Assembly: GCA_964615905.1 (NCBI GenBank)
Contig: CAZTUB010000008.1
Span: 124,001-188,000 of the forward strand
DNA from: DATLMR01 sp964615905
Lineage (GTDB): Bacteria; Acidobacteriota; Blastocatellia; UBA7656
DNA length: 64,000 bases
Reading direction: 5' to 3'
Shown here: in pieces, positions 1 to 9,022 of the stretch
Layout: every line of letters begins with the position of its first letter
How positions within the stretch are numbered: the first letter of the stretch is position 1
Notes under the pieces: generated by a model
Told to the model about the DNA's origin: nothing
The model's input: the letters and a program-made list of their open reading frames with translations, nothing else
The model's database searches: none
Made by a program: the position numbers and the translations under genes

Positions 1-1024
1 GCACCCCGCCGACCGTGGCGAGTAAGACGCTCTCCGTCAGCAACTGCCGCACGACTCGCCAACGGCCCGCGCCAAGCGCAGTCCGAATCGCTATCTCTTT
101 TTGACGCGAGGCGGCGCGCGCAAGCAGCAGGTTTGCGACGTTAGCGCAGGCGATCAAAAGCACAAAGGCGACCGCCCCCAAAAGCACGAGCAGTGCGGGG
201 CGTATCTCGCCTACCAGCTGATCTTTGATCGGCACAATGTTGACGCCCCAGCCGTTGTTGAATTCCTTGTATTGCTCTTCGAGCCGACCGGCGATGGCAT
301 TCATCTCGGCCTGCGCCTGCTCGACCGTAACGCCGGGCTTGAGCCGCGCGACCGCGCTCATAAATCGACCCTGCCGCACTCTGTGTTGAGCAGTGAAGGC
401 TATGGGCCGCCAGGCGTCCGCCTGCTTGCCGGACAGGGTGCCCCGTTTTATGTAGAGCGTAAAGTTGCGCGGCATAACGCCTATGATCGTATAGTTATTC
501 CCGTTCAACTGAATGGTCTGGCCCACGATGGACGGGTCGCCGCCGTACCTGCGCTGCCACAGGCTGTGGCTGAGGACGACGATGTTGGTCTTGCCCTCTG
601 TCCCCTCGTCGGCGGCAAACGTCCGGCCGACAACGGGGTTTGCGCCGAGCAGTTGAAATATATTCGAGGTAACCGCCTGAACAGGTATCTCTTCAGGTGT
701 GTCGAACCCGGTGAGGTTAGCCCGCCCGTCATAAAATGCGCCCATCTCTGCGAAGACCGTGTTCTGGTCTTGCCAGTCGAGATAGTTTGCGGGCGATATG
801 ACGTTCTCCCGGCGGTCACGCGGGCGGTTGTGCTCCCAGACCATCACTACCTCGTCGGCGTTGCGGAAGGGGAGCGCGCTGAGCAGCACGGCATTGACAA
901 CGGTGAAGATCGCCGTGTTGGCTCCGATTCCGAGCGCAAGCGCGACCACTGCTACAACCGTAAACCCTGGCTTCTTGAGCAGCGTCCTGACGCCGTACTT
1001 TATATCCTGCAACAATGTCTCCAT
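1..1024 (-). CDS. FtsX/MacB-type ABC transporter permease, C-terminal part missing (window edge)
   Basis: The reverse strand reads open from an ATG at 1024 to the window edge (341 codons) without a stop. The N-terminus METLLQDIKYGVRTLLKKPG is followed by a hydrophobic segment (about residues 18-40), then a MacB-type periplasmic core domain with typical phrases such as VVLSHSLWQRRYGG and IGVMPRNF. A second membrane segment lies near residues 285-305 (VLLGAVAFVLLIACANVANL), followed by ARAASRQKEIAIRTALGAGR, the FtsX-type cytoplasmic signature. This is the layout of the roughly 800-residue two-FtsX permeases that are abundant in Acidobacteriota, which usually work with a separate LolD/MacB-like ATPase. 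No ATPase partner is visible on this side. The substrate is unknown. Confidence 0.9.
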   Translation of the reverse strand, partial: METLLQDIKYGVRTLLKKPGFTVVAVVALALGIGANTAIFTVVNAVLLSALPFRNADEVVMVWEHNRPRDRRENVISPANYLDWQDQNTVFAEMGAFYDGRANLTGFDTPEEIPVQAVTSNIFQLLGANPVVGRTFAADEGTEGKTNIVVLSHSLWQRRYGGDPSIVGQTIQLNGNNYTIIGVMPRNFTLYIKRGTLSGKQADAWRPIAFTAQHRVRQGRFMSAVARLKPGVTVEQAQAEMNAIAGRLEEQYKEFNNGWGVNIVPIKDQLVGEIRPALLVLLGAVAFVLLIACANVANLLLARAASRQKEIAIRTALGAGRWRVVRQLLTESVLLATVGGV

Positions 1025-1203
1025 AAGCTTACCTCTACCTCCGGGCGATAAATGACAGCCTCTATATCCAACTCCTGTGCCGAAGCTCAAGAGCGAGGCT
1101 AAACCTATATATTCCACTCTTTTTGGTGACAAAGGGCAGGAGACGGCCCGCCAGGGCGTTCGCTTGTGGGATTCGAATTTTCCGAAACTGGCACGGCGGC
1201 CGC

Positions 1204-2313
1204 TCAAGCCCCCGCAGGTCTTATCTCGCGCGCCCGTTCGAGAAGCGCGCGAAGATTGTCGAAACGCGAGAGCGCGCTTATCGACACGATTGACCGCTCG
1301 ATTGCCGGTTCTATGTAATCGACGTATGTCAGATTGTTCACCACAGCCGTCTGGTAAGAATATGTCCCGACGGCTTTGAGCATGCGCTGTATGGTCATCA
1401 GCTCAAGCTCCACGCAGAACTCTTCAGCGTCGCTCAAAGGGGCGGTCGAAGCGGCTTTGCCTTCGATGAATCGCCCTATCAGCTCGGCAGACAGCTCGCT
1501 TTCGAGCGCCGTATAGGGGTCGCTCACGAGCGAAGCGAGGTCATAGCTTGCCGGTCCCATCCGCGCATCCTGATGGTCTATGATAAACATATCGTCCCCG
1601 ACCATCATCAGGTTGCGCGCGTGGTAATCGCGGTGAACGAGCACGCGCGGCCGCGCGGCAAGCTCCGAGCAAAGCGTTTTGAAATCCTGCTGCACTCCGT
1701 TTGCCGTCGCCGCGTCGAGCTTCAATCCGAGGTAACGGTTGAAGTAGTTGGCGAAGAAGAACCCTAGCTCCCATCTGAGCTTCGCTTCGTCAAAGGCGAT
1801 CTTCGAGCAGATCGAGCCGGTCGATACGGCAAGCTCTGTCGCTTCTTGAATCTTTACGATCAGGTCTACGGCCTTGCGATAAGCGTCGGCGATCTGTGTC
1901 GGGGTGTGGTCCGCGATCCAGTCCTGCAAGCGCACGTCGCCCACATCTTCAAAAAGCAGGGCGCGGTCGCGGCCCGACGCCGAAATCAGGCGAGGCACGG
2001 GCAGCCCTGCTTTAAGAAATAACTCCGTCACTTCGATATGGGCGCACGGGTCGTTTGCAAAAGTCAGCCGGGCGGCCGGGTTGGCGGCCTCCATCTTTGC
2101 AAGCCTCGATTCAACACGTTCCGTTTCGTCAAACGGCTCGGCATAGATCGAGACTATAACTGGCGCATCTTTTGCCTGCGCGCGAAAGTACGTGCGGGTC
2201 GATGCGTCGCCTGTGAGTTGAGTGATGGCCAGCTCTGTTGCAGGAGCGTTTAATGCTTGCGCGGCCAGCTCGACGGCGTGCGGTGAAAGCTTGCTTTCAG
2301 ATGATGTGCTCAT
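1204..2313 (-). CDS. amgK: AmgK-like N-acetylmuramate/N-acetylglucosamine anomeric kinase
   Basis: The protein has 369 residues and an aminoglycoside-phosphotransferase fold. The N-lobe motif GDASTRTYFR (residues 35-44) matches the GDAS-x-R-x-YFR signature of the AmgK family. The catalytic loop is HRDYHARN (227-234) and the metal-binding segment is DHQD (246-249). Known AmgK enzymes phosphorylate MurNAc (and GlcNAc) at C1 using ATP, feeding MurU. The gene lies 106 bases downstream of the MurU-like gene on the same strand, which supports peptidoglycan sugar recycling. I chose the ATG at 2313. An in-frame extension to 2370 would be coded by an intergenic heptamer repeat and is unlikely to be real protein. 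The family is also called COG3178-like phosphotransferase, so substrate assignment rests on motif and neighbour. Confidence 0.85.
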   Translation of the reverse strand: MSTSSESKLSPHAVELAAQALNAPATELAITQLTGDASTRTYFRAQAKDAPVIVSIYAEPFDETERVESRLAKMEAANPAARLTFANDPCAHIEVTELFLKAGLPVPRLISASGRDRALLFEDVGDVRLQDWIADHTPTQIADAYRKAVDLIVKIQEATELAVSTGSICSKIAFDEAKLRWELGFFFANYFNRYLGLKLDAATANGVQQDFKTLCSELAARPRVLVHRDYHARNLMMVGDDMFIIDHQDARMGPASYDLASLVSDPYTALESELSAELIGRFIEGKAASTAPLSDAEEFCVELELMTIQRMLKAVGTYSYQTAVVNNLTYVDYIEPAIERSIVSISALSRFDNLRALLERAREIRPAGA

Positions 2314-2324
2314 ATCTCTTAATA

Positions 2325-2423
2325 GTAAACAGTGACAAGTGACAAGTGACAAGATGGAGCGAACGATCAAAGTCCGGTCTGGTCTTTCTTGTCACTTGTC
2401 ACTTGTCACTTGTCACTTGTCAC
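2325..2423. repeat. Heptamer-unit inverted repeat, locus A
   Basis: The left arm begins GTAAACA and carries three tandem GTGACAA units (2332-2352). The right arm has five tandem TTGTCAC units (2389-2423), so the arms are inverted copies separated by about 36 bases. The element fills the gap between the MurU-like and AmgK genes. Its last unit contains the stop codon of the MurU-like gene (2420-2422). The same units recur at 16944, 33242 and 40301. Confidence 0.9.
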
Positions 2424-3436
2424 TTTCCTGACAGATGAACGATGACATTATCGCCCTGGACCTCTCCTTGCTCAATCTCGTCTACATGGTCGCGGCGCAC
2501 GACGACCGAATTCTCTATACAAGCGCCAGCCGGTATTCTCACTTTGTCGCCAAGAACCGAGCGGCGAACGACTGCGCCGCTCTCGACTGTCACGTCCTTC
2601 CAGAGTATCGAATCTTTGACCTCGGCCCCGTCTTCGATGCGGCAGCCCGAATCGCTCATCATGCTCTCGCCACGCTTGCGCATAAAGAGCAGGCTCGCTT
2701 CGAGGTAGCGGTCGAGCGTGCTCATCTCGTACCAGTCGCCGTTCGAGACATGGCCGAGCACCACCTCGCCGGCCGCGATTGCTTTAGGGTAAACGTCCAC
2801 GGTCGAATGCGAGAAGCGATTTCGCGGGACGAAGTCGAAGATGCGAGGCGAGAGCACCTGTATCCCTGTGAACATCAGCGGGGCCGCGTCGTTTCTGGTC
2901 AGGCTGCCCGTGTTGGGTCGAGACGGGTCGGAAGCGAGCGCTTCCGCAGCGGTTGGCTCAGGGAACCCCGCGAACCGTTTTATCAAGCCCTGCGCGTCCA
3001 CCTCGACTATGCTGAACCGCTCGCGCCGCGCGTTCTCCTTTAAGACGAGCGTGGCAATCGCCTCGCGCTCGCGGTGGGCGCGGATCGTCTCGTCGAGATC
3101 GACCGTGGTGATTATCTTGCCGTTTATGACAATGAAATCGTCGTCGAGCAGGTGCTCGCGGACGCGGTCAATAGCCCCCGATGTGCCGAGTATCTCTTCT
3201 TCTTCCGAATAGTGGATCTTAACGCCTATATCGGAGCCGTCGCCTAATGAGTCGCGCACGGAATCGGGCTGATGATGAAGGTTGACGATGATATCGCGGA
3301 TGCCGAAAGAAGCGAGGTAATCGACACAGTAGGCGATGAGCGGTCGGTTAAGAAATGGTATTGCGGGTTTTGTTCGGTCCTCGGTGAGCGGCCAGAGCCG
3401 CGTGCCGAATCCCGCTGCCAGTATCATTGCTTTCAT
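2420..3436 (-). CDS. murU: MurU-like nucleotidyltransferase with C-terminal hexapeptide (left-handed beta-helix) domain
   Basis: The protein has 338 residues. It starts MKAMILAAGFGTRLWPLTED, the nucleotide-binding signature of sugar-1-phosphate nucleotidyltransferases, followed by TKP. Residues about 1-240 form the Rossmann-like transferase domain. Residues about 255-330 (for example CRIEDGAEVKDSILWKDV) look like hexapeptide repeats of a left-handed beta-helix. MurU converts MurNAc-1-phosphate plus UTP to UDP-MurNAc. The Pseudomonas enzyme lacks the helix, so this longer form could also be a GDP-mannose or glucose-1-phosphate type enzyme. The AmgK-like gene downstream and the CYTH gene 24 bases upstream argue for one operon and for the salvage role. 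The stop codon lies inside a heptamer repeat. Confidence 0.75.
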   Translation of the reverse strand: MKAMILAAGFGTRLWPLTEDRTKPAIPFLNRPLIAYCVDYLASFGIRDIIVNLHHQPDSVRDSLGDGSDIGVKIHYSEEEEILGTSGAIDRVREHLLDDDFIVINGKIITTVDLDETIRAHREREAIATLVLKENARRERFSIVEVDAQGLIKRFAGFPEPTAAEALASDPSRPNTGSLTRNDAAPLMFTGIQVLSPRIFDFVPRNRFSHSTVDVYPKAIAAGEVVLGHVSNGDWYEMSTLDRYLEASLLFMRKRGESMMSDSGCRIEDGAEVKDSILWKDVTVESGAVVRRSVLGDKVRIPAGACIENSVVVRRDHVDEIEQGEVQGDNVIVHLSGK

Positions 3437-3460
3437 ATTTGAGCTTTCACAAGTGGGTCT

Positions 3461-4045
3461 TCACGATCCGGTCGGATGATCCTCAAAGATCAGGTCTTCG
3501 AGCGGCACGCCTCGCGCTTTACAAAGCGAGGCCTGAAGCTCCGGGTAGCTTTCCCGGATTATATCGCCGTCGGAGAACCCGGCCGCTTCGAGCACAAGCC
3601 TGATCTTATCTTCTTCTCCTTCGATCTCTATAAAGCTGCCAATCGGCAACTCGTCGAACGTCACCTCAAGCTCGGTCCCGTCGAGCGCGAGCGCGTAAAC
3701 GGTCCGGTACTTTTGATACCTGAACGACTTTCGATACCCCAGGCGGTCGAATATCTCGCGCACGCGCTCGGGCTCTGTCGCTTCGCTTTCAAGCTCTTCG
3801 CGGACTTTCACAGGCGAGTCGCCGCCCGCGCGGGCGACGCCTTTGTATGTGACAAGCCCCTGGCCGCCCACAGTCCTTATTCGCAATGCAGCTCCCCGGC
3901 TTAAAAGCCTGTGGTCGTCCGAGTCGAGCAGAACGTTGTCCTCGAAATGGCGGTCTTTTATTAGCCTCAGATCGAACCCCGCGTTGCGGATGCGGTTTAG
4001 ATCGTCGCAGGCCAGTTTTACTTCGGTCTCAAGGGTTGTCCCCAT
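3461..4045 (-). CDS. CYTH-domain protein (CyaB/thiamine-triphosphatase superfamily)
   Basis: The protein has 194 residues. The N-terminal ETEVK (residues 6-10) is the ExExK signature of the triphosphate tunnel CYTH fold. Further charged strands match the class IV adenylate cyclase-like layout (LRIRTVGG, VTYKGV, VREELE, YRTVYAL, LEVTFDELP, FIEIEGEE). Family members cleave triphosphates or make cAMP with divalent metals, and the true substrate here cannot be read from sequence. The gene probably leads the CYTH/MurU/AmgK operon: the next gene begins 24 bases downstream, and 216 bases of non-coding sequence separate it from the divergent gene at 4262. Confidence 0.85.
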   Translation of the reverse strand: MGTTLETEVKLACDDLNRIRNAGFDLRLIKDRHFEDNVLLDSDDHRLLSRGAALRIRTVGGQGLVTYKGVARAGGDSPVKVREELESEATEPERVREIFDRLGYRKSFRYQKYRTVYALALDGTELEVTFDELPIGSFIEIEGEEDKIRLVLEAAGFSDGDIIRESYPELQASLCKARGVPLEDLIFEDHPTGS

Positions 4046-4261
4046 ATTATTTCCACTGTGTCCGAAACGTCCGGTAATTATTTCAGTGCGGCTCGTCGAG
4101 CGTCAATGCTCAGAAGTGCAAAATCTAACAACTGTTGCCCAAAGGTCACAGAATGTTGTAACTTGTTCAACGTCAGAATTCTAGTGCCGTACCTTACACG
4201 GCGCTCAGCGCTTTGAGTTTCATCACAATCTCCTTTCACCGATTGCGGGAGCCAGCGAGCG

Positions 4262-5329
4262 ATGGTAGTCGGCTATCAACCTACTTTGGGCGAGGCAGCG
4301 AACTTTTCCGATAATCTCTGCCGGTGGAAGCCGAAAATGACCGGCCACTACGAGGCATGGTTTCTAACCTTAAACCACAGGGCCTCGCGCAAGGGGTTCT
4401 GGTTTCGCTACGCAATCGACTCGCCGCGCAGTTCCGGAGAGAGCCAACAGCAGGCGGCCCGGCCGAGCGCCTCTTTGTGGGCCACCGTCTTTGACCGCGC
4501 GCGGCCCGAAGACAACTTCTGCTTGAAGGCAGTCTACCCGATTGACCAGTTCGCATTCAGCGGGCGGGAGCAGTTCAACCTGAAGCTCGGCGACGGCGAT
4601 TTTTCACCGTCGCGGGCTACGGGCCGCATAGAGAAAGACGGCCGCCGGGTCGCGTGGGACTTGAGCTTCAAACCGAACCCGCGAACCTATCACCACGTCA
4701 CGCGGAAACTGAAGATGGTGACGCGCCCTTCTTCGCATGTCTGCTCGCCCAATCTGGATACAGAGTTCACAGGCGTAATCGAAGTTGACGGGCGCGAGAT
4801 ATTTCTCGATGCGGAACCGGGCTGCCAGTCTCACCTGTGGGGGCACAAGCGCGTTGACGAATGGGTGTGGGTCCACTCGAACGCCTTTGACAAACATCCG
4901 GGCACGGTCTTTGAAGGGCTCGCCGCGAGGCCGCGCACGGCGGGCCACACGCTTCCGCCCATACAATCGCTTTTCCTGCGCCACAGGGGCGAGGAGCACC
5001 ATTTCGTGCGCCTGCGGTTCGCGGAGCAATGGCAGCGTAACCTCGGCATTGGCTACTGGTCGTTTTCAGCCATGAACCACCGCATCTCAATCGAAGGGGC
5101 GGCCCAGTGCCGCCTCCGCGACATGCTACAGGTCGAGTACACAGACCCGGATTCCGAGCCGCTCTACTGCATCAACAGCGAAGTGGCAAACCTGAAGATA
5201 AGGATATTCCGGCGCGTTCACGCCATACGGTGGCGGCACGTCGAGACGATAAAGGCTTATGCGACGGCGCACCTTGAACACGCCGCGCGCTCGATTGACC
5301 CCAATGTCAGGCGTGTAACCGGGCTTTGA
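4262..5329 (+). CDS. Lipocalin-like / CrtC-AttH-type protein, function unknown
   Basis: The protein has 355 residues and no signal peptide. Phrases such as GHYEAWFLTLNHR, GFWFRYAI, WDLSFKP and HLWGHKRVDEWVWVHSN recall the tandem-lipocalin proteins of the AttH, CrtC (carotenoid hydratase) and tocopherol-cyclase-like group, in which a beta-barrel binds a hydrophobic ligand. The W-x-W and H-rich segments in the middle are typical. No catalytic claim can be made. The start at 4262 is not backed by a strong ribosome site; the ATG at 4346 (MTGHYEAWF) is an alternative. It stands alone, divergent from the CYTH operon. Confidence 0.6.
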   Translation: MVVGYQPTLGEAANFSDNLCRWKPKMTGHYEAWFLTLNHRASRKGFWFRYAIDSPRSSGESQQQAARPSASLWATVFDRARPEDNFCLKAVYPIDQFAFSGREQFNLKLGDGDFSPSRATGRIEKDGRRVAWDLSFKPNPRTYHHVTRKLKMVTRPSSHVCSPNLDTEFTGVIEVDGREIFLDAEPGCQSHLWGHKRVDEWVWVHSNAFDKHPGTVFEGLAARPRTAGHTLPPIQSLFLRHRGEEHHFVRLRFAEQWQRNLGIGYWSFSAMNHRISIEGAAQCRLRDMLQVEYTDPDSEPLYCINSEVANLKIRIFRRVHAIRWRHVETIKAYATAHLEHAARSIDPNVRRVTGL

Positions 5330-5457
5330 GACTTCGGCCAACCCACGGTTAGTAAAATGCTTCTTATCTATCAGCCAATTTTCCAGACTAAATCTTGCGC
5401 TGTATCGTCTAAACAGACGAACTGACCGATTCTGGATTGATGAAGTGGGGATAATCT

Positions 5458-7533
5458 ATGAAAGCTATTAGAAAGTCATCGTTTGCCGTTTCCGTTATCG
5501 CGCTGGTCATTTGCTGGTCGCTCGCGGCGGGCACGATCACACCGGCCTCTGCCGATAAAGCGCGAAGGCTCACGGAAGACCAGAAGATAATACACGTCCT
5601 AAACAGGCTCGGATACGGGCCTCGACCCGGCGATGTCGAGCGCGTAAAGCGCATCGGGCTCGAAAAATATATAGAACAGCAATTGAACCCCGCAAAGATA
5701 GACGATTCGGCGGCCGAGGCGCGGCTCACAGGGCTCGCGTCGCTTCAGATGACGGTGTCTGAGCTTTATGACAAGTACCCGCAGCCCGGCCAAGTTGCCC
5801 GCAAGCTCGGTCTTTACAACCCCGCACAGGCGCTTGCTCAGGGCAAGCCCGGCGAGGCGGGTATGGTTCAAGGCGATGACGCCGCCTCGAAAGAAGACGA
5901 CCGCGAGCGGCGCAAGAAGGTTCTATCGTATTACATGGAGAACGGGTTGAAGCCGCCCAACATCCTGCTTCAGGAGCTTCAAGCACAGAAGATAATCCGC
6001 GCCGCATACAGCGAGCGGCAGTTGCAGGAGGTGATGACCGATTTCTGGTTCAACCACTTCAATATCTACTGGGCGAAAGGCGCGGACCGCTGGCTGACGA
6101 CCGACTTCGAGATGAATGCGGTGCGGCCGCACACGCTTGGCAAATTCAAGGAGCTGTTGCTTGCGACCGCCAAGAGCCCCGCCATGCTCTTTTACCTCGA
6201 CAATTTTCAGTCGATGTCGCCGGACGCGGAATTGCCCGGCGGGCGGAAGATGAACAGGAGACGCAACAACGCCAGGCGTCCGGGTCTTTTTGGCGACCGC
6301 ACGGAGATGCGGCGGACCAATCGCCGACGCGACGAGATGGACCGGGCAGAGATGCAGCGCGACCGTATGGAGGCGCAAAAGCCCGACCCGATGGCGAGCC
6401 CCGACCAGATGACCCCCGACGAGCGACGCCAGCAGGCTATGAAGCAGCTCCGCTCGCGCAAGCGGGGCATAAACGAGAACTATGCGCGCGAGATCATGGA
6501 GCTTCACACGCTCGGCGTTGACAGCGGGTACACCCAGAAGGATGTCCAGGAGGTTGCGCGAGCCTTTACCGGTTGGACGATTCAGCAGCCGCGACAGAAC
6601 GGAGTCTTTATCTTCCGCCCCTGGATGCACGACGACGGCGAAAAGGTAGTTCTCGGACAGAAAATCCCCGCGGGCGGCGGCATTAAGGACGGGGAGCGCG
6701 TCATAGAGATTCTCGCGAGCCACCCTGCGACCGCCAGATTTATCTCGACAAAGCTTGTCCGCCGCTTCGTCAGCGACAACCCGCCAAAGTCGCTTGTCGA
6801 TAAAGTGGCTGCGGTTTACACAAAGACCGACGGCGATATAACGGCGATGCTCAGGACGATCTTCACCTCGCAGGAGTTCTACTCGACCGAAGCATACCGC
6901 GCTAAGATCAAATCGCCTTTCGAGCTTGCAGTCTCGGCTGTTCGCGCGCTCGGCGGTGAGACGAACGGTGCGGGGCAGGTGGCGCAGTTCGTGGCCAAGA
7001 TGGGGCAGCCGCTCTATCTCTACCAGCCGCCAACGGGCTACCCGGACCGCGCAGAGCAATGGGTAAACACGGGCGCGCTGCTTGAGCGGTTGAATTTTGG
7101 CATAGCGCTGAGCGCGAACAGGGTTCGCGGGACGGTTGTCGACCTGGACCGCGCGGCCAGCCGGGATGAGATGTCTGGACCCTCGGCGCTCCTGGACCGC
7201 GCGATTCTTATGCTGCTGAACGGGGAAATATCGACTGAGACTCGCGCCATCATAGACAGGCAGTTGAAAGAAGGCGTCCCGGTTAAAGGCGAGCTTGGCA
7301 ACGCTCAGGCAAACGCTTTGGCGACAGGTGACAGTGTGGCCGTGGGCGATTCGATGAGCGCAGACAACGTAAAGCTTAACAGGAAAGGCCAGTACGTCGA
7401 GCGAAAAGGGCGTGGCCGGCGCGGCCAGCGGTTTGATATTGGCGGCGGGCCCACAATACAGGTGGCGACCAGTTCCGAGCTGGCGCAGGTCTTTGGCCTG
7501 GTGCTCGGATCGCCGGAGTTTCAAAGACGGTAG
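5458..7533 (+). CDS. Exported DUF1800 domain protein
   Basis: The protein has 691 residues. A signal peptide covers about residues 1-32 (hydrophobic VIALVICWSLAAG). DUF1800 hallmarks follow: HVLNRLGYGPRPGDVERV near the start, MTDFWFNHFNIYW, INENYAREIMELHTLGVD, YTQKDVQEVARAFTGW and RFISTKLVRRFV. The domain is split by an unusual Arg/Met/Asp-rich stretch of about 75 residues (about 262-335), and a second basic low-complexity patch lies near the C-terminus (KGRGRRGQRF). The gene sits 15 bases before a DUF1501 gene. This pair is widespread in Planctomycetes and Acidobacteria and is thought to act in the envelope, but the biochemical role is unknown. Confidence 0.9.
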   Translation: MKAIRKSSFAVSVIALVICWSLAAGTITPASADKARRLTEDQKIIHVLNRLGYGPRPGDVERVKRIGLEKYIEQQLNPAKIDDSAAEARLTGLASLQMTVSELYDKYPQPGQVARKLGLYNPAQALAQGKPGEAGMVQGDDAASKEDDRERRKKVLSYYMENGLKPPNILLQELQAQKIIRAAYSERQLQEVMTDFWFNHFNIYWAKGADRWLTTDFEMNAVRPHTLGKFKELLLATAKSPAMLFYLDNFQSMSPDAELPGGRKMNRRRNNARRPGLFGDRTEMRRTNRRRDEMDRAEMQRDRMEAQKPDPMASPDQMTPDERRQQAMKQLRSRKRGINENYAREIMELHTLGVDSGYTQKDVQEVARAFTGWTIQQPRQNGVFIFRPWMHDDGEKVVLGQKIPAGGGIKDGERVIEILASHPATARFISTKLVRRFVSDNPPKSLVDKVAAVYTKTDGDITAMLRTIFTSQEFYSTEAYRAKIKSPFELAVSAVRALGGETNGAGQVAQFVAKMGQPLYLYQPPTGYPDRAEQWVNTGALLERLNFGIALSANRVRGTVVDLDRAASRDEMSGPSALLDRAILMLLNGEISTETRAIIDRQLKEGVPVKGELGNAQANALATGDSVAVGDSMSADNVKLNRKGQYVERKGRGRRGQRFDIGGGPTIQVATSSELAQVFGLVLGSPEFQRR

Positions 7534-7548
7534 GCTGGAGTTACTGAG

Positions 7549-8826
7549 ATGACGATTACAAGAAGACTTTTTCTGAAATCATCGGGGCTTGCGATGGCGA
7601 GCTTTGCAACCGTGCCCTCTTTTTTGCAAAGGACCGCGCTCGGCCAGACCACAGGCGCGACGGGCAAGGACCGGCCCATCATCATAGCGATCTTCCAGCG
7701 CGGCGCGGCAGACGGGATTTCGATGGTCGTTCCCTTTGGGGATAGAAGCTACGCGGCTTCGCGACCGCAGATAGCCGTGCCCGCGCCGAAGGCCGGGAGC
7801 GCGGACACGGCCATCGACCTCGACGGCTTTTTCGGGCTCCACCCCGCGCTCGATTCGTTCAAGCCGCTTTACGCTTCGGGGCAGCTTGCGATAGTTCACG
7901 CCGTGGGATCGCCCGACAACACAAGGTCGCATTTTGACGCGCAGGACTACATGGAGTCAGCGACTCCAGGGGTCAAGAGCACGCCCGACGGCTGGCTCAA
8001 CCGCTATCTTGGCGGTAAGGAAGGCTCGAAGGCGCAGGCGAAATCTTCGCCGTTCCGCGCCGTCGCTTTCAGCGCAAATATGCCGCGCTCGCTTATGGGG
8101 TCCGCGCCAGCAGTTGCTATGACTAGCCTTTCGGATTTCGGCGTGCGTGTGGGGCAGGGCAACAAGGAGACGGCTTCCAGCTTTGAAGCTTTATACGCGC
8201 AAGGCTCGGTCGATATGCTCCGGGGGACGGGGAAAGAAGCCTTCGAGGCGGTGCGCATGCTCAAGCGGGCTAATCCGCAGCAGCACCGCGCAGCGAACGG
8301 GGCCAACTATCCGCGCACGCCTTACGGGCGGTCATTGATGCAGATCGCTCAGCTTATCAAATCGGACCTGGGGCTTGAAGTCGCCTTTACGGACATCGGC
8401 GGTTGGGATACGCATGCCAACCAGGGCTCGTCTCGCGGCCAGCTTGCTAACCGGCTGCGTGAGTTCAGCGAAGGCATCACGGCGCTCTACAAAGACCTGG
8501 GCGACCGCATGAGCAACGTCGTGATTTTGACGATGACAGAGTTCGGCCGCACGATCCGCCAGAACGGTTCGGGCGGCACTGACCACGGCCACGCGAGCTG
8601 TCTGTTCGCGCTCGGCGGCCCTGTCGCGGGCGGCAAAGTCTACGGCAAATGGCCCGGCCTTGCAGCCGAGCAGCTATACGAGGGGCGAGACCTTGCTCTC
8701 ACAACAGACTTTCGTGACGTATTTGCCGAAGTCGCCGCGCGCCACCTTAAGGCTAAAAATACCGGCACGATATTTCCGGGTTTCAACCCGAACCCGGCAA
8801 ATTTCCGGGGCTTGATCCGGGCGTAA
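7549..8826 (+). CDS. Tat-exported DUF1501 domain protein
   Basis: The protein has 425 residues. The N-terminus TRRLFLKSSG is a twin-arginine signal followed by a short hydrophobic stretch, so export in folded form is expected. The DUF1501 body has sulfatase/alkaline-phosphatase-like features: VIFQRGAADG-type start (IAIFQRGAADGISMVVP), DIGGWDTHANQG, VVILTMTEFGRTIRQNGSGG and TDHGHASCLFALGG, with many Asp/His residues that could bind metal. It follows the DUF1800 gene by 15 bases and the two are presumably co-transcribed; a hairpin terminator lies just downstream. The substrate is unknown. Confidence 0.9.
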   Translation: MTITRRLFLKSSGLAMASFATVPSFLQRTALGQTTGATGKDRPIIIAIFQRGAADGISMVVPFGDRSYAASRPQIAVPAPKAGSADTAIDLDGFFGLHPALDSFKPLYASGQLAIVHAVGSPDNTRSHFDAQDYMESATPGVKSTPDGWLNRYLGGKEGSKAQAKSSPFRAVAFSANMPRSLMGSAPAVAMTSLSDFGVRVGQGNKETASSFEALYAQGSVDMLRGTGKEAFEAVRMLKRANPQQHRAANGANYPRTPYGRSLMQIAQLIKSDLGLEVAFTDIGGWDTHANQGSSRGQLANRLREFSEGITALYKDLGDRMSNVVILTMTEFGRTIRQNGSGGTDHGHASCLFALGGPVAGGKVYGKWPGLAAEQLYEGRDLALTTDFRDVFAEVAARHLKAKNTGTIFPGFNPNPANFRGLIRA

Positions 8827-8850
8827 CCCGCCCGCAAGGCTCGACACTCT

Positions 8851-8890
8851 AAAGGGCTGCGCAGTCTCGATGCTGCGCGGCCCTTTCTCT
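8851..8890 (+). terminator. Rho-independent-type terminator after DUF1501 gene
   Basis: AAAGGGCTGCGCAG (8851-8864) pairs with CTGCGCGGCCCTTT (8873-8886) as a 14-bp stem with one G-U pair and an 8-base loop, followed by a short pyrimidine run. It lies 25 bases past the stop codon of the DUF1501 gene. Confidence 0.8.
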
Positions 8891-9022
8891 TACTACGCGG
8901 CAGGTTTGCGCGCAATCGACCGGTTAGAGCCCTGTGCTGGCCAGCCAGCTTTCAATCGTGTATGATCTCGCGTTGCGCCGGGGTGAAGGCGCGAATACAT
9001 AATCACGAGAGAGGATTTCAAG

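Noticed and set aside
2314..2370. N-terminal extension of the AmgK-like protein
   Set aside because: Coded by the tandem repeat rather than by conserved sequence.
2325..2423. CRISPR array
   Set aside because: Units are seven bases, contiguous and inverted, with no spacers and no cas genes.
5923..7524. Long minus-strand open frame of about 530 codons opposite the DUF1800 gene
   Set aside because: It mirrors the codon structure of the plus-strand gene, has no recognisable domain and is a GC-rich antisense artefact.
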